52,103 bases of DNA from Halothiobacillus sp. Lineage in GTDB: Bacteria; Pseudomonadota; Gammaproteobacteria; JAAZVP01. This document shows positions 8,956-17,025 of the stretch, one piece after another. The stretch lies in NCBI GenBank assembly GCA_018623495.1, contig JAAZVP010000016.1, positions 1 to 52,103 on the forward strand, written 5' to 3'. The position numbers and the translations under genes were made by a program. The notes beneath the pieces are model-generated. The model was not told where the DNA came from and searched no databases. It saw only the letters and a list, made by a program, of their open reading frames with translations. The number at the start of each line of letters is the position of its first letter. Within the stretch, counting starts at the first letter, position 1.

Positions 8956-11900
8956 AACACCGCGCCGACCTGCTGGGCACCTTCGCCCACCACAAGGTGG
9001 CGGCGAACCTGTTGATGATCGTGATGCTGCTCTCCGGGGCACTGGCCCTGGACCGGCTCAACATCCAGTTCTTCCCCAACTTCGCCCTGGACATCGTCAG
9101 CGTGCGGGTGATCTGGAGCGGGGCCTCGGCCGAGGACGTGGAGGACGGCATCACCCGGCCGCTGGAACAGCGTCTCAGGACCGTCGACCACCTGGACTCC
9201 ATGACCTCCACCTCCGCCCAGGGGGTGGCCTCGATCACCCTGGAGTTCGAGGAGGGCACCGACCCGGTCATTGCCCTCGACCAGGTCAAGCAGAAGGTGG
9301 ACGAGTTCCGCAACCTGCCGCAGGACGCCGAGGAGCCCGAGGTCACCCGGGTGGTGCGCTACGAGCCCATCGCCCGCGTGCTGCTCACCGGCGACGCCGC
9401 CCCCGAGGAGCTGCGCGCCATGGCCCACCGTTTCGAGGAGGAGCTGCTCGCCCGGGGCGTGGACAAGGTCGACATCAACGGCCTGCCCGACGAGGAGGTC
9501 TCCATCGAGGTGCCCAACCAGCGCCTCGAGGAACTGGGCCTGTCGCTGGAGCAGATCGGCCGGCGGGTCGACGAACTGAGCACCGACCTGCCCGCGGGCA
9601 TCCTCGGCGAGCAGGACGGCGCCCGCGAACTGCGCAGCCTGGAGCAGCGCGAGGACGCCACCGGCTTCGGCGAACTGGAGGTGATCGGCGACGCCGGGCG
9701 GCGCATCGAACTGGGTTCGATCGCCGAGATCCAGCGCGGCCCCGAGGAGGGCGGCGTGACCCTCTCGGTGGACGGCCGCCCGGCGGTGGAGCTCCAGCTC
9801 CAGCGCGCCGAGACCGGCAACAGCCTGGAGGCCGCGCGGGTGTTGGAGGCCTGGCTGGCCGACACCCGCCCGCAGCTGCCGCCCGAGCTCGAACTCAAGG
9901 TCTACGACGAGTCGTGGCAGCTGATCAAGGAGCGCATCTCGCTGCTGGTCAAGAACGGCGCCGGCGGGCTGGCGCTGGTGATCGCCATCCTCTACCTTTT
10001 CCTCTCCGGCCGGGTGGCCTTCTGGGTGGCGGTGGGTATCCCCATCTCGTTCATGGCCACGCTCTTCTTACTGCTGCTCGCCGGCGGCAGCATCAACATG
10101 ATCAGCCTGTTCGCGCTGATCATGGCACTGGGGATCATCGTCGACGACGCCATCGTCGTGGGCGAGGACGCCCAGGCCCACTACCAGATGGGCGAGGACC
10201 CGCTGCTGGCCGCCGAGGGCGGTGCCCGGCGCATGCTGGCCCCGGTGATCGCCTCCTCGCTGACCACCATCGCCGCCTTTCTCCCCCTGATGCTGGTGGG
10301 CGGGATCATCGGCAACATCCTCTTCGCCATCCCGCTGGTGATCATCGCCGTGATCATCGCCTCGCTGATCGAGAGCTTCCTGATCCTGCCCGGTCACCTG
10401 CGCGGCGCCTTCGTCCACAGCCACAAGGCCCGGCCGGGCGGCCTGCGCGACCGCCTGGACCGCGGCTTCGAGCACCTGCGCGAACAACGCTTCCGGCCCC
10501 TGGCGCGCAAGGCCCTGGAATACCGCGGCACCACCCTGAGCCTGGCGGTGGCGGCCCTGATCGTCGCCGTGGGCCTGCTGGCCGGCGGCCGCCTGAGCTT
10601 CACCTTCTTCCCCTCGCCGGAGTCGCAGGTGCTCTACGCCAACGCCTCCTTCGTCTCCGGCACCCCCGAGGCCAAGGTCGACCGTTTCCTGGGCCACATG
10701 GAGGACACCCTCGAGCAGACCGAGCGCGAGCTGGGCGGGGACCTGGTGATGACCGCGGTCACCCGCCACGGCACCACCACCGGCTCGGCCAACACCGGCG
10801 GCGGCACCCGGGGCGAGCAGCTGGGCTCGATGATGATCGAGCTGGCCCCGCCGGATGCCCGCAGCGTGCGCAACGAGGCCTTCGTGGCCGCCTGGCGGGA
10901 GAACATCGAGATCCCCGCGGGCATGGAGAACTTCACCATCACCTCGCGCCAGTCGGGGCCACCGGGACGGCCGGTGACCGTGCGCCTCACCGGCCACGAG
11001 CCCGAGCGCCTCAAGCAGGCCGCCCTCAGCCTCGCCGAGACCCTCAAGGGCATCCCGGGGGTGCTCGAGGTCACCGACGACATGCCCTACGGGCGCGAGC
11101 AGCTGATCTACTCGCTCACCCCCGCCGGCCGGGCCATGGGCCTGACCGTGGAATCCCTGGGCCGCCAGCTGCGCGCGGCCTTCGACGGCCAGCTGGTGCA
11201 GATCTACCAGGACGGCCCGGACGAGGTGGAGGTCTACGTGCGCCTGCCCGAGGCCGAGCGCGAGCGGGTGGCCACCCTGGAAGACCTGCGCATCCGCACC
11301 GACGACGGGCGCTTCGTGCCCCTGTCCAGCGTGGCCCGCTGGGAATCCCGCCAGGGCTTCGAGGCCCTGCGCCACGCCGAGGGCCTGCTGGCGGCGGAGG
11401 TCTCCGGCGACGTGGACCGCAGCGTCAACAACGCCAACCGCATCCTCGCCAACCTGCAGGAGAAGGCCCTGCCCGAGCTGCGCCGCCAGTACGGGGTCGA
11501 CTACAGCCTCGAGGGCCGCGCCGCCGACCAGCGCGAGACCATGGCCGACATGAAGAAGGGCCTGGTGCTCGGGCTGATCCTGATCTACCTGGTACTGGCC
11601 TGGGTCTTCGCCTCCTACGGCTGGCCGCTGGTGGTGATGGCCGCCATCCCCTTCGGCGTCACCGGCGCGCTGTTCGGCCACTGGGTGATGGGCCTGGAGG
11701 TCACCATCCTCTCCATGTTCGGCCTGTTCGGGCTCTCGGGGATCGTGGTCAACGACTCGATCATCCTGGTGACCTTCTACAAGCAGCTGCGCGAGCAGGG
11801 CATGTCGGTCCAGGACGCGCTGGTGGAGGCCTCCTGCCAGCGCCTGCGGGCGGTACTGCTCACCTCGCTGACCACCATCGCCGGCCTCACGCCGCTGCTG

Positions 11901-12071
11901 TTCGAGACCTCGCTGCAGGCCCAGTTCCTGATCCCCATGGCCACCTCCATCGCCTTCGGCCTGGGCTTCGCCACCCTGCTGATCCTGCTGGTGATCCCGG
12001 CCCTGCTCTCCTTCCACGAGAGCCTGCGCCTCTCCCCCGAACAGCGTCGCGCGGCGCCGGAGACCGGCTAG
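8952..12071 (+). CDS. RND family efflux transporter, inner-membrane pump
   Basis: A 1039-residue AcrB/MdtB-like pump, full length for the family. It starts with a membrane helix (about 15-33), has a large porter domain, and then the helix bundle with SLFALIMALGIIVDDAIVVG, which carries the paired Asp of the proton relay. The second half repeats the plan (LSMFGLFGLSGIVVNDSIIL). The sequence EDAQAHYQMG replaces the usual VENI-type stretch and suggests a subgroup distinct from the classic multidrug pumps. Coupled to the adaptor by a 4-base overlap. It probably exports hydrophobic or toxic compounds by proton antiport; specificity cannot be read. Confidence 0.92.
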   Translation: MKHRADLLGTFAHHKVAANLLMIVMLLSGALALDRLNIQFFPNFALDIVSVRVIWSGASAEDVEDGITRPLEQRLRTVDHLDSMTSTSAQGVASITLEFEEGTDPVIALDQVKQKVDEFRNLPQDAEEPEVTRVVRYEPIARVLLTGDAAPEELRAMAHRFEEELLARGVDKVDINGLPDEEVSIEVPNQRLEELGLSLEQIGRRVDELSTDLPAGILGEQDGARELRSLEQREDATGFGELEVIGDAGRRIELGSIAEIQRGPEEGGVTLSVDGRPAVELQLQRAETGNSLEAARVLEAWLADTRPQLPPELELKVYDESWQLIKERISLLVKNGAGGLALVIAILYLFLSGRVAFWVAVGIPISFMATLFLLLLAGGSINMISLFALIMALGIIVDDAIVVGEDAQAHYQMGEDPLLAAEGGARRMLAPVIASSLTTIAAFLPLMLVGGIIGNILFAIPLVIIAVIIASLIESFLILPGHLRGAFVHSHKARPGGLRDRLDRGFEHLREQRFRPLARKALEYRGTTLSLAVAALIVAVGLLAGGRLSFTFFPSPESQVLYANASFVSGTPEAKVDRFLGHMEDTLEQTERELGGDLVMTAVTRHGTTTGSANTGGGTRGEQLGSMMIELAPPDARSVRNEAFVAAWRENIEIPAGMENFTITSRQSGPPGRPVTVRLTGHEPERLKQAALSLAETLKGIPGVLEVTDDMPYGREQLIYSLTPAGRAMGLTVESLGRQLRAAFDGQLVQIYQDGPDEVEVYVRLPEAERERVATLEDLRIRTDDGRFVPLSSVARWESRQGFEALRHAEGLLAAEVSGDVDRSVNNANRILANLQEKALPELRRQYGVDYSLEGRAADQRETMADMKKGLVLGLILIYLVLAWVFASYGWPLVVMAAIPFGVTGALFGHWVMGLEVTILSMFGLFGLSGIVVNDSIILVTFYKQLREQGMSVQDALVEASCQRLRAVLLTSLTTIAGLTPLLFETSLQAQFLIPMATSIAFGLGFATLLILLVIPALLSFHESLRLSPEQRRAAPETG

Positions 12072-12213
12072 GCACCGGGGACGCCAGGCCCTTTGCCGTA
12101 GGGTCGGTCTTCTCGGGCGCTCGATCGTTGCACCCCCCGGGCCCCTGCGCCTTGCCTCGTCGCCGGAGGATTGCCCGAAGGGCCAAGGTGCCGGGGTGCC
12201 CGGATCGAAGGGT

Positions 12214-12241
12214 ACTTTCTATTGGGCAAGCAATAGAAAGT
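12214..12241. repeat. Perfect 11-bp inverted repeat
   Basis: Arms ACTTTCTATTG and CAATAGAAAGT are separated by GGCAAG. No T-run follows on the plus strand, and the arms are AT-rich, unlike the surrounding DNA. That is more like a protein-binding site or a structured RNA than an ordinary terminator. It lies about 140 bases after the RND pump gene. Confidence 0.6.
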
Positions 12242-12390
12242 GCCTCGCGCACCTGGCAGCAAGTGTCGAAAAATTGCTCGGCCCAAACGGGTCGCGAAAT
12301 CCCGATCACGGCGCTTATGGGCCTCCTGTTTCACGGCAAAATGCGTAGAACCAAGCCCTTCCCCCCCTCGCTGCGAACGCCACCCAGCCG

Positions 12391-12423
12391 AACGAAAACG
12401 CCCCGGCAGATCCCGCCGGGGCG
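12391..12423 (-). terminator. Rho-independent terminator of the leftward DUF523 operon
   Basis: The perfect 9-bp stem CGCCCCGGC/GCCGGGGCG (arms 12399-12407 and 12415-12423, 7-base loop) is followed on the minus strand by TTTTCGTT. It lies 49 bases beyond the stop of the DUF523-DUF1722 gene, in the right orientation to end that operon. Confidence 0.8.
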
Positions 12424-12471
12424 CGGTGCTCCCGGGTCGCCGAGCGCGGCGCCCCGGGGTAGAACCCGGGC

Positions 12472-13437
12472 TCAAATCCGGTTGCGCAGCATCAGTTCCC
12501 GGGGATAGGGCCTGAGGTAGTGCTGGGCCTCCACGTAGGGATGCGGGTGGCGGCGGAAGTGGTGTTCGAGCAGCGTCAGGGGCACCACCAGCGGCACGCG
12601 ACCCTGGCGGTACTCCTCGATGGTGTCGACGATCTCCATGCGATCGTGCGAGTCCAGCGGGATCTTGAGGTATCCCATCAGGTGATACAGCACGTTGGCG
12701 TGATCCCGCCGCGAGGCCCGCTTCCTGAGCGTGCCCATCAACCGGGTCTCGTAGGTCTCGGCGAGTTCCTCGACCGGCATCTCGCCGGCCCGGGCCACCA
12801 GCCGCCCCATGCGCCGGTACTCGGCCTGGTCGTGGGCCAGCAGCATCAGCTTGTGGCGGGTATGGAAGTCCACCAGCCGCGCCGGGGTGAGCCCCTCGGC
12901 CAGCAGCGTCTGCCAGCGGTGATAGACGTAGACCCGCTGGATGAAGTTCTCCCGCAGGACGTCGTCGTTGAGCCGCCCCTCCTCCTCCATGGGCAGGTTG
13001 GGGAGGCGTTCCATCAGCCGCGCGGCGTAGGCGCCGGGGGCGTTGGAGCCGGGCTGGCCGGAGTCGTTGTAGACCTTGACCCGCTCCATCCCGCAGCTGG
13101 GCGACTTGTTCTTGAGCAGGTAGCCGCTGATCCGGCCGCCCAGGCGGTCCGCCATCCGGTCGGCGTAGTCGTTCAGTGCCTCGGTGACGTCCAGCGAGGC
13201 GTCCTTCACGCCCACCACCCGGATCTCCTTCGCCTCACCCCGGCCCCGTTCCATCAGGTGGATGGGCTGGCGCGGCGTGCCCAGGCCGATGGCCACCTCG
13301 GGGCAGACCGGGACCAGGCGGAAATGCTCGGAGAGGGTGTTGCGGATAAAGCGGTCCTGCTTGTGCCCGCCGTCGAAACGGACCTCCTCGCCCATCAGGC
13401 AACTGCTCACGCCCACGCAGATCGCTTGTTCGTTCAT
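12472..13437 (-). CDS. DUF523-DUF1722 protein (TudS-like desulfidase domain plus YbgA domain)
   Basis: A 321-residue, two-domain protein. The N-terminal DUF523 half has three conserved cysteines: C13 (VSSCLMGEEVRFDG), C45 (PVCPE) and C115 (KSPSCG). In the DUF523 thiouracil desulfidase TudS these ligate a [4Fe-4S] cluster. The C-terminal half (about 160-315) is DUF1722/YbgA (HTRHKLMLLAHDQ). The two domains are often fused and sit near photolyase and LitR genes in proteobacteria, but the role is not established. An ATG four codons earlier (13449) would overlap the upstream gene; I prefer MNEQ. It is last in a three-gene leftward operon and followed by a terminator. Confidence 0.85.
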   Translation of the reverse strand: MNEQAICVGVSSCLMGEEVRFDGGHKQDRFIRNTLSEHFRLVPVCPEVAIGLGTPRQPIHLMERGRGEAKEIRVVGVKDASLDVTEALNDYADRMADRLGGRISGYLLKNKSPSCGMERVKVYNDSGQPGSNAPGAYAARLMERLPNLPMEEEGRLNDDVLRENFIQRVYVYHRWQTLLAEGLTPARLVDFHTRHKLMLLAHDQAEYRRMGRLVARAGEMPVEELAETYETRLMGTLRKRASRRDHANVLYHLMGYLKIPLDSHDRMEIVDTIEEYRQGRVPLVVPLTLLEHHFRRHPHPYVEAQHYLRPYPRELMLRNRI

Positions 13438-13441
13438 CGCT

Positions 13442-14290
13442 TCACGCATTGCTGTAGTGCTCGGGTTCGGGCCCGGTCGGTGCCGAGCAGATCAGGTAGT
13501 CGGTGGTCGGCGGGCGTTCCCCGCCGGTACCGGCCGGCCCGGTGACCACCGGGCCGGCGTCGGGGCGCACCAGCCCCAGCGCGCCGGCCAGCAGGCAGAG
13601 GCTGGCGATGGCCGTCAGCCGGGTGCGCAGCAGGCGCCACTCGGGCGAAACGCGCCCCAGCGGCAGGCGCCGCTCGAGAAACCACAGGCCCCAGAGACCC
13701 GCGGCCACGGCCAGCAGCGACAGCCAGGGGGCGACCACCAGCGCCAGCCAGGCGGCCAGCGGGGCGAGGATGCCCAGCACCAGGATCCGCACCGGTGTCG
13801 GCCCGGGCCGGCGCAGGACCACGCCCCAGTGGATGCCGCCGAGAAAGGCCAGGATCAGCGCACCCCACGCCGCCAGGGCGCTGCCGGCCTGAGCCGCCCA
13901 GGGGCCGACCCAGGTGCCCACCGCCAGACCGGCGAAGGGCAGCAGACCGGCATAGCCCATGGGGATCGCCGCCCGCGGCAGGCTCACCGGCGCCGGCCCG
14001 GTGCCGTCGAGCCAGGCATCCAGCTCGCGGCCGCCACCGAGGAATTCGCCGTCGACGAACACCATGGGGAGCGTGGGCCAGCCGGTGGCCTGCTGCAACT
14101 CGCGGAACCGCCAGCGCATCTCCGCCGAAGCCATGCCCATGACGAGGCGCCGGTGGTCGATGCCCCGCATGGCCAGGCGCCGCTCGAGGGCGACGGTCTC
14201 GGTCAGCTCGGAGGCCACGATCACCACCCGGGCCGCCTCCAGCATGGGGCGCAACGGGTGGTCCGCGGGCAGGGGGACCCGGCGGGTCAC
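13442..14290 (-). CDS. Glutaredoxin-like domain fused to DUF3429 membrane domain
   Basis: A 282-residue fusion. Residues 20-95 have a glutaredoxin/thioredoxin-like pattern: a VVIVAS strand, an alpha helix, then WPTLPMVFVDGEFLGGGREL with the cis-Pro (P75) and glycine-rich glutathione-site sequence. The CxxC is missing: the expected position (27-32) reads SELTET, and there is no Cys in the first 100 residues. Residues 108-235 form the DUF3429 domain with four or five membrane helices (AAIPMGYAGLLPFAGLA; LILAFLGGIHWG). The start overlaps the glutathione peroxidase stop by four bases, so the two are co-translated. Role unknown: a redox-dead binding module tethered to the membrane, or an altered oxidoreductase. 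Confidence 0.75.
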   Translation of the reverse strand: MTRRVPLPADHPLRPMLEAARVVIVASELTETVALERRLAMRGIDHRRLVMGMASAEMRWRFRELQQATGWPTLPMVFVDGEFLGGGRELDAWLDGTGPAPVSLPRAAIPMGYAGLLPFAGLAVGTWVGPWAAQAGSALAAWGALILAFLGGIHWGVVLRRPGPTPVRILVLGILAPLAAWLALVVAPWLSLLAVAAGLWGLWFLERRLPLGRVSPEWRLLRTRLTAIASLCLLAGALGLVRPDAGPVVTGPAGTGGERPPTTDYLICSAPTGPEPEHYSNA

Positions 14291-14832
14291 AGGGCCTCCT
14301 CGATCGCGCGGATCAGGCGGGGATCGTCCGGTGCCACGTGGCTGGGGTAGCTGGCGACCAGCCGGCCGTCACGGTCCAGAAGGTACTTGTGGAAGTTCCA
14401 GGCCGGGTACGCGCCGGCGGCCTCGCCGAGACCGCGGTAGAGCGGGTCGGCCCGGCCCTCCTTGACGCGGGTCTCGGCGAACATGGGAAAGCGCACGCCG
14501 TAGGTCAGCCGGCAGAACTCGGCGATCTTCTCCCGGTCGCGGTACTCCTGGGCGAAATCGTGCGAGGGAAAGCCGAGCACCGCGAAACCCCGGTCCCGGT
14601 AGCGTTCAAAGAGCGCCTCCAGACCGTCGAACTGCGGCGTGTAGCCGCACTTGCTGGCGGTGTTCACCACCAGCACCACCTGCCCGCCGAAGCGCTCGCA
14701 GAGTCGCACCGTCTCGCCCGCTTCCAGCGTCTCCACGCGGTGGTCCAGCAACTCGGGACAGGCCGGCGCCGCCACGGATGCCGCGGCCACCAGCGCCAGG
14801 ACCGTTCCCGCGACCAGGCTGTACAGTTTCAT
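14287..14832 (-). CDS. Glutathione peroxidase-family protein, exported
   Basis: A 181-residue thiol peroxidase with an N-terminal signal peptide (1-22, ending SVAA), so it probably acts in the periplasm. The peroxidatic cysteine is C62 in VNTASKCGYTPQFDGLEALF, and the WNFHKYLLDRDG block supplies the Trp and Asn of the active site. The usual FPCNQFGxQEP loop is FPSHDFAQEY here, so the resolving Cys and part of the loop are changed. The protein reduces hydroperoxides or lipid peroxides; the reductant is probably a thioredoxin-like partner. It is first gene of the leftward operon, with an AGAGGG ribosome-binding site, and diverges from the flavin oxidase gene across an AT-rich 85-base region. 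Confidence 0.88.
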   Translation of the reverse strand: MKLYSLVAGTVLALVAAASVAAPACPELLDHRVETLEAGETVRLCERFGGQVVLVVNTASKCGYTPQFDGLEALFERYRDRGFAVLGFPSHDFAQEYRDREKIAEFCRLTYGVRFPMFAETRVKEGRADPLYRGLGEAAGAYPAWNFHKYLLDRDGRLVASYPSHVAPDDPRLIRAIEEAL

Positions 14833-14917
14833 GACGAATCCCTCTGTTTTCCTTTACAACCGATCTTAGTACAGCTATACAATAATTGTACAACACATCG
14901 ATCACGGGATCTCGACC
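14833..14917. promoter_or_regulatory. Divergent promoter region with candidate LitR/CarH operator (two 11-bp direct repeats)
   Basis: This 85-base stretch is strikingly AT-rich for the genome and serves two divergent operons. Two adjacent 11-base units at 14875-14885 and 14886-14896 both fit nTnnACAnnnn (CTATACAATAA and TTGTACAACAC). From memory, the known CarH operator is made of such 11-bp direct repeats. TTGTACAA (14886-14893) is also a palindrome. A LitR-type regulator is encoded 10 kb away in the same cluster. Operator function is inference. Confidence 0.5.
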
Positions 14918-16231
14918 ATGTCCACGGAACGCATCGCCGTCGTCGGCGCCGGCATCTCGGGCCTGGGGGCCGCCTGGCTGCTCGGCCGGCGCTTCGACGT
15001 CACCCTCTTCGAGGCCAACGACGATTTCGGCGGCCACAGCAACACCGTGGACGCCGTCGACGACTCCGGCCGCCGCGCCGTGGACACCGGCTTCATCGTC
15101 TACAACGAGCGCAACTATCCGCAGCTGACCGCACTCTTCGAGCACCTCGGCGTGGCCACCCGGCCCAGCGACATGTCCTTCTCCGCCTCCATCGACGGCG
15201 GCGCGCTGGAATACGCCGGCAGCGGCATCGACACCCTGTTCGCCCAGCGGCGCAACCTCGTCCGCCCGCGCTTTCTGCGCATGGTGGCCGACATCCTGCG
15301 CTTCAACCGCGAGGGCAAGCGGCTGCTGGAGGCGGAGGTGCCCGGCCACCGGACCCTGGGGGAATACCTGGAGGGTGCCGGCTACGGCCGCGGGATCATG
15401 GAGCACTACCTGTTGCCCATGGCCGCGGCGATCTGGTCCTGCCCCGCCGAGCAGATGCGCGAGTTCCCGCTGCTGAGCTTTCTGCGTTTCTTTCGCAACC
15501 ACGGCCTGCTCGACCTGCGCGATCGGCCCCAGTGGCGCACCGTGGCCGGTGGCAGCCGCGAGTACGTGCGCGCCCTGCTCGACGACTTCCCCGGCGAACG
15601 CCACGTCAATGCCCCCGTGCGCGCCGTCCTCCCCGGGGACCTGCAGACCACGGTGATCACCGCCGACGGCGAGCGCCGCGCCTTCGACCGGGTGGTGATC
15701 GCCACCCACGCCGACCAGGCCCTGGCCCTGCTGGACAACCCCGAGCCGGTCCAGCGGCGCCTGCTGGGGGCCTTTCGCTACCAGGCCAACCACGCCGTGC
15801 TCCACGGCGACACCGCCCTGATGCCGCGCCGGCGCTCGGTGTGGTCCTCCTGGAACTACCTGGCCGAAAGCCGCGGTGCGCGCACCGACCGGGTCTCGGT
15901 CACCTACTGGATGAACCGCCTCCAGGGCCTCCCCGGCGACCCGCTGCTGGTGAGTCTCAATCCCCTGGTCGAACCGGACCCGGCCGGCGTCCACGCCCGC
16001 TTCGACTACGACCACCCGGTATTCGACGGCGCGGCCCTGCACGCCCAGCGCCAGCTCCACCAGCTCCAGGGCCGGGGCGGCATCTACTTCTGCGGCAGCT
16101 ACTTCGGCTACGGCTTCCACGAGGACGGCCTGCGCTCGGCCGTGGAGGTGGGCCTGCGCCTGGGCGTCGCCCCGCCCTGGTGGCAGAGCCGGCGCAACGT
16201 CGAGCCGCTGCCGCGGAGGCAGGTGGCATGA
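14918..16231 (+). CDS. FAD-dependent amine oxidase-family oxidoreductase
   Basis: A 437-residue flavoprotein. The Rossmann dinucleotide motif VVGAGISGLGAAWLL (GxGxxG at 10-15) is followed by the acidic FEA ribose contact and the GGH motif typical of the amine oxidase/protoporphyrinogen oxidase family. The C-terminal FAD motif is the CGSYFGYGFHEDGLRSA block. Next to DUF1365 and a Cfa-like methyltransferase it is probably a fatty-acyl desaturase or oxidase. Rhodobacter sphaeroides makes furan fatty acids with a comparable flavin oxidase/methyltransferase pair; sameness of reaction is inference. First gene of a six-gene rightward operon; its stop overlaps DUF1365 by four bases. Confidence 0.88.
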   Translation: MSTERIAVVGAGISGLGAAWLLGRRFDVTLFEANDDFGGHSNTVDAVDDSGRRAVDTGFIVYNERNYPQLTALFEHLGVATRPSDMSFSASIDGGALEYAGSGIDTLFAQRRNLVRPRFLRMVADILRFNREGKRLLEAEVPGHRTLGEYLEGAGYGRGIMEHYLLPMAAAIWSCPAEQMREFPLLSFLRFFRNHGLLDLRDRPQWRTVAGGSREYVRALLDDFPGERHVNAPVRAVLPGDLQTTVITADGERRAFDRVVIATHADQALALLDNPEPVQRRLLGAFRYQANHAVLHGDTALMPRRRSVWSSWNYLAESRGARTDRVSVTYWMNRLQGLPGDPLLVSLNPLVEPDPAGVHARFDYDHPVFDGAALHAQRQLHQLQGRGGIYFCGSYFGYGFHEDGLRSAVEVGLRLGVAPPWWQSRRNVEPLPRRQVA

Positions 16232-17025
16232 GCGGCATCGCCGCCGGCAGCCGGCTCTACAGCGGGCGCGTGATGCACCGCCGCCTGTTCCCGGTGAACT
16301 ACCACTTCGACTACCGGGTGTTCTCGCTGCTCGCCGACCTCGACCGCATCGAGGACGAGAGCCGGCGGCTGCGCTGGCTGTCGGTGGACCGCTTCAACCT
16401 GTTCTCCATCGACGCCCGCGACCACGGCCCCCGCGACGGCTCGCCCCTGCGGCCCTGGATCGATGCCCGGCTGGCCGAGGCCGGCCTGCCCCGGCCCGCG
16501 CGCGTCCACCTGCTCTGCTTCCCCCGGGTGCTCGGCTACGGCTTCAACCCCCTCTCGGTCTGGTACTGCAGCGATGCCGACGGCCAGGTCTTCGCCGTCG
16601 ACTGCGAGGTGAGCAACACCTTCGGCGAGCACCACCACTACCTGCTGCACGACGCGGGCCGGCCGCTGGGCTGGCCGGCGCGGGCCGCGGCGGAAAAGGG
16701 CTTTCACGTCTCGCCGTTCATCGGCATGTCCGCCAGCTACCACTTCCGCTTCGGCCTGCCCGACGAGCGCCTGGACGTGGTGATCCGCGAGTTCCAGGAC
16801 GAGCGCCTGATGCTGGCCGCCGTCCAGGCCGGTCGCGCCCGGGCGCTGGAGGACGGCCAGCTCCTGCGGCTGGCCGCCGGCTACCCGCTGATGACCCTCA
16901 AGGTGATGGGCCTGATCCACTGGCAGGCCTTCAAGATCTGGCGCCAGGGCGCTCGCTTTCACCGCAAGCCGCCGCCCCCCACACAGGAGATGACCGCATG
17001 GCCTCAGAGCGCACGCAGACCCTGA
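16228..17025 (+). CDS. DUF1365 protein
   Basis: A 265-residue DUF1365 protein. It has the family's N-terminal SRLYSGRVMHRRLFPVNYHF, the central FPRVLGYGFNPLSVWYC and SNTFGEHHHYLL motifs, and HVSPFIGMSASYHFRF. The His-rich conserved patches suggest a metal or cofactor site, but no reaction is proven. DUF1365 is almost always found between a flavin amine oxidase and a Cfa-type methyltransferase, as here, so it probably works in the same lipid modification. It starts within the previous stop (ATGA) and overlaps the methyltransferase by 28 bases. The frame also runs open upstream, antisense to other genes; ATG 16228 is the natural start. Confidence 0.88.
   Translation: MSGIAAGSRLYSGRVMHRRLFPVNYHFDYRVFSLLADLDRIEDESRRLRWLSVDRFNLFSIDARDHGPRDGSPLRPWIDARLAEAGLPRPARVHLLCFPRVLGYGFNPLSVWYCSDADGQVFAVDCEVSNTFGEHHHYLLHDAGRPLGWPARAAAEKGFHVSPFIGMSASYHFRFGLPDERLDVVIREFQDERLMLAAVQAGRARALEDGQLLRLAAGYPLMTLKVMGLIHWQAFKIWRQGARFHRKPPPPTQEMTAWPQSARRP

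Larger units (their letters stand above)
12072..12471. other. 400-base intergenic region between RND operon and DUF523 gene
   Basis: No convincing gene here; the open frames are arginine- and proline-rich artefacts of high GC. It holds an isolated perfect inverted repeat (12214-12241) and a leftward terminator (12391-12423), both listed separately. The stretch around 12214-12370 is less GC-rich than its surroundings. Confidence 0.6.

Noticed and set aside
8393-12508. 1371-residue plus-strand frame across the RND genes
   Set aside because: It is the other-frame shadow of the adaptor and pump, Arg/Gly/Pro-rich, without membrane segments or domains.
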